A DNA stretch of 6,386 nucleotides, from positions 1 through 6,386 of the forward strand of contig JAEZVM010000279.1 in NCBI GenBank assembly GCA_023420795.1, in the 5' to 3' direction. This document shows positions 6,201-6,386 of this stretch, one piece after another. A program made the position numbers and the translations under genes. Each line of letters begins with the position of its first letter. Position 1 is the stretch's first letter. Source of the DNA: Pseudomonadota bacterium (lineage in GTDB: Bacteria > Pseudomonadota > Gammaproteobacteria > Burkholderiales > Burkholderiaceae_D). The notes beneath the pieces were generated by a model. That model saw nothing but the letters and a program-made list of their open reading frames with translations, ran no database searches and was not told the DNA's origin.

Positions 6201-6386
6201 TTCAGCGAGGAACTCGGCGCGGTGATACAGGTGCGTGCAGAAGAGAAATCCGATGTGATGAATGTGCTGCGTTCGTACAATCTCGGCGCCTGCAGCCATA
6301 TCATCGGCAAGCTGAACGATCGTGATGTAATCGAATTCACGCGCGACGCCAAGGTGATCTACAACCAGTCGCGCGCCGAGCTGCAG
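3297..6386 (+). CDS. purL: Phosphoribosylformylglycinamidine synthase (large single-chain type), 3' end cut by window edge
   Basis: The frame is open for 1030 codons to the right edge. PurL converts FGAR, glutamine and ATP to FGAM, the fourth step of cytoplasmic de novo purine synthesis. The residues align almost end to end with the E. coli enzyme as I remember it. A PurS-like N-domain (about 1-150) contains GTISPWASKATDIVHNCG (80-97). It is followed by the signature ANSEHCRHKIFNADW (218-232) with the conserved active-site His222. The first AIR-synthase-like half holds KVETHNHPTAISP (300-312), GGEIRDEGATGRGAKPKAG (321-339) and GGGAASSMATG (471-481). The second half holds R-D-Q-M-V-G-P-W-Q-V-P (688-698), SIPVGKDSLSM (793-803) and YHDRSDGG (906-913). 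About 300 C-terminal residues, including the glutaminase Cys-His-Glu triad, lie outside the window. The start agrees with family N-termini (L-P-G-S-x-A-L-S-A-F-R), although no Shine-Dalgarno precedes it. No frameshift is seen. Confidence 0.97.
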   Translation, partial: MLILPGSNALSAFRSQRLLTQLQAVEPAIIGVTGRFLHFIDAATAPNQDDIGRLNALLTYGEPFSGASDGEEFVVIPRFGTISPWASKATDIVHNCGMTHIRRVERGVSYRVQMKSGLLGGAKKLPDSAVQEVVALLHDRMIEAVLRSADEAAGLFRELEAKPLEFVDVLAGGKEALIRANGELGLALSDDEIDYLLNAFTQAKRNPTDVELMMFAQANSEHCRHKIFNADWTIDGVKQDKSLFAMIKNTHQLQPKGTVVAYSDNSSIIEGATVSRFYPRGAASGNVYEASDELTHILMKVETHNHPTAISPFPGASTGAGGEIRDEGATGRGAKPKAGLTGFTVSNLMLTHSVQPWENARDATEPVTERVSQGQCGIYGKPDRIASPLQIMIDGPIGGAAFNNEFGRPNLGGYFRTYEQKVGDKVWGYHKPIMIAGGMGNISAKHTKKNDLPVGSVLIQLGGPGMRIGMGGGAASSMATGTNTADLDFDSVQRGNPEMERRAQEVINACWAMGDGNPILSIHDVGVGGLSNAFPELTNDAKRGAVFDLRKVPLEESGMAPKEIWSNESQERYVLAIAPESLPLFQYLCERERAPFAVVGTATEERQLKVIDREHGNSPVDMPMDVLLGKPPKMHRDVAHVKSEYPAVDLTGMDLVDVAQRVLRLPTVADKSFLITIGDRTVGAMSVRDQMVGPWQVPVADCAVTAMSLEGYRGEAMAMGERTPLAVIDAAASGRMAVGEVITNIAAAPIADISDIKLSANWMAACGQPGQDAALFDTVKAVGMELCPALGISIPVGKDSLSMRTTWKAVEGSKEVTSPVSLIVSAFAPVPDVRQSLTPQLRKDAGDTALILIDLGRGKNRMGASALTQVMQQIGNTVPDVDSAEDLKAFFAAIQQLNEERKLLAYHDRSDGGLFATLCEMAFAGRAGVSVNLDILTMEGEHASDSGEAKYWTQQIGERRNDMTLRALFSEELGAVIQVRAEEKSDVMNVLRSYNLGACSHIIGKLNDRDVIEFTRDAKVIYNQSRAELQ

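Noticed and set aside
3249..6299. Long minus-strand frames within purL (3249-4049, 4227-5216, 5571-6299)
   Set aside because: Each is antisense to highly conserved PurL sequence. They are rich in His, Arg and Gln as expected from reverse-reading biased codons and show no family motifs.
1..6386. A novel multi-gene defence, mobile or RNA-based system
   Set aside because: All substantial frames belong to known families. No tandem repeats, integrase or transposase genes, att-like repeats, CRISPR units or structured-RNA signatures were seen.

Overview
The window looks like chromosomal DNA of a betaproteobacterium, most likely order Burkholderiales. An Oxalobacteraceae-like lineage is a guess from overall flavour, not shown. 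The main evidence is the long PurL reading frame. It carries two extra segments that I associate with betaproteobacterial PurL and that are missing from the E. coli protein as I remember it. The window is moderately GC-rich, densely coding and housekeeping in character. I see no mobile element, CRISPR array, tRNA or rRNA.

Layout. (1) Positions 1-86, minus strand: the first 28 codons of a YjeF/Nnr-type NAD(P)H-hydrate repair enzyme, which runs off the left edge. (2) Positions 87-329: a divergent regulatory region. It holds a good sigma70-type promoter whose -10 box lies in the middle of a 23-bp near-palindrome matching the NsrR (nitric-oxide-sensing repressor) operator. (3) Positions 330-593, plus strand: a small DUF2249 protein with a near-ideal Shine-Dalgarno. 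(4) Positions 624-2985, minus strand: a two-gene, 8-nt-overlapping operon of FAD-dependent DAO-superfamily enzymes. A DadA-like D-amino acid dehydrogenase (GTG start) comes first, followed by an L-2-hydroxyglutarate oxidase-like (COG0579) protein. (5) Positions 2986-3296: a 311-nt divergent intergenic region with a perfect TATAAT box for purL, candidate promoter elements for the operon and several dyads. (6) Positions 3297-6386, plus strand: 1030 codons of purL (FGAM synthase), cut by the right edge before its glutaminase domain.

How the genes fit together. purL is de novo purine biosynthesis and nnr is metabolite repair; both are housekeeping. The DadA-like/COG0579 pair is probably a catabolic unit feeding electrons from amino or hydroxy acids to the respiratory chain, with substrates unknown. 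The DUF2249 gene appears to be a stand-alone transcription unit under nitric-oxide control. That predicted NsrR-DUF2249 link is the most interesting item here. I did not find a convincing undescribed multi-gene system.
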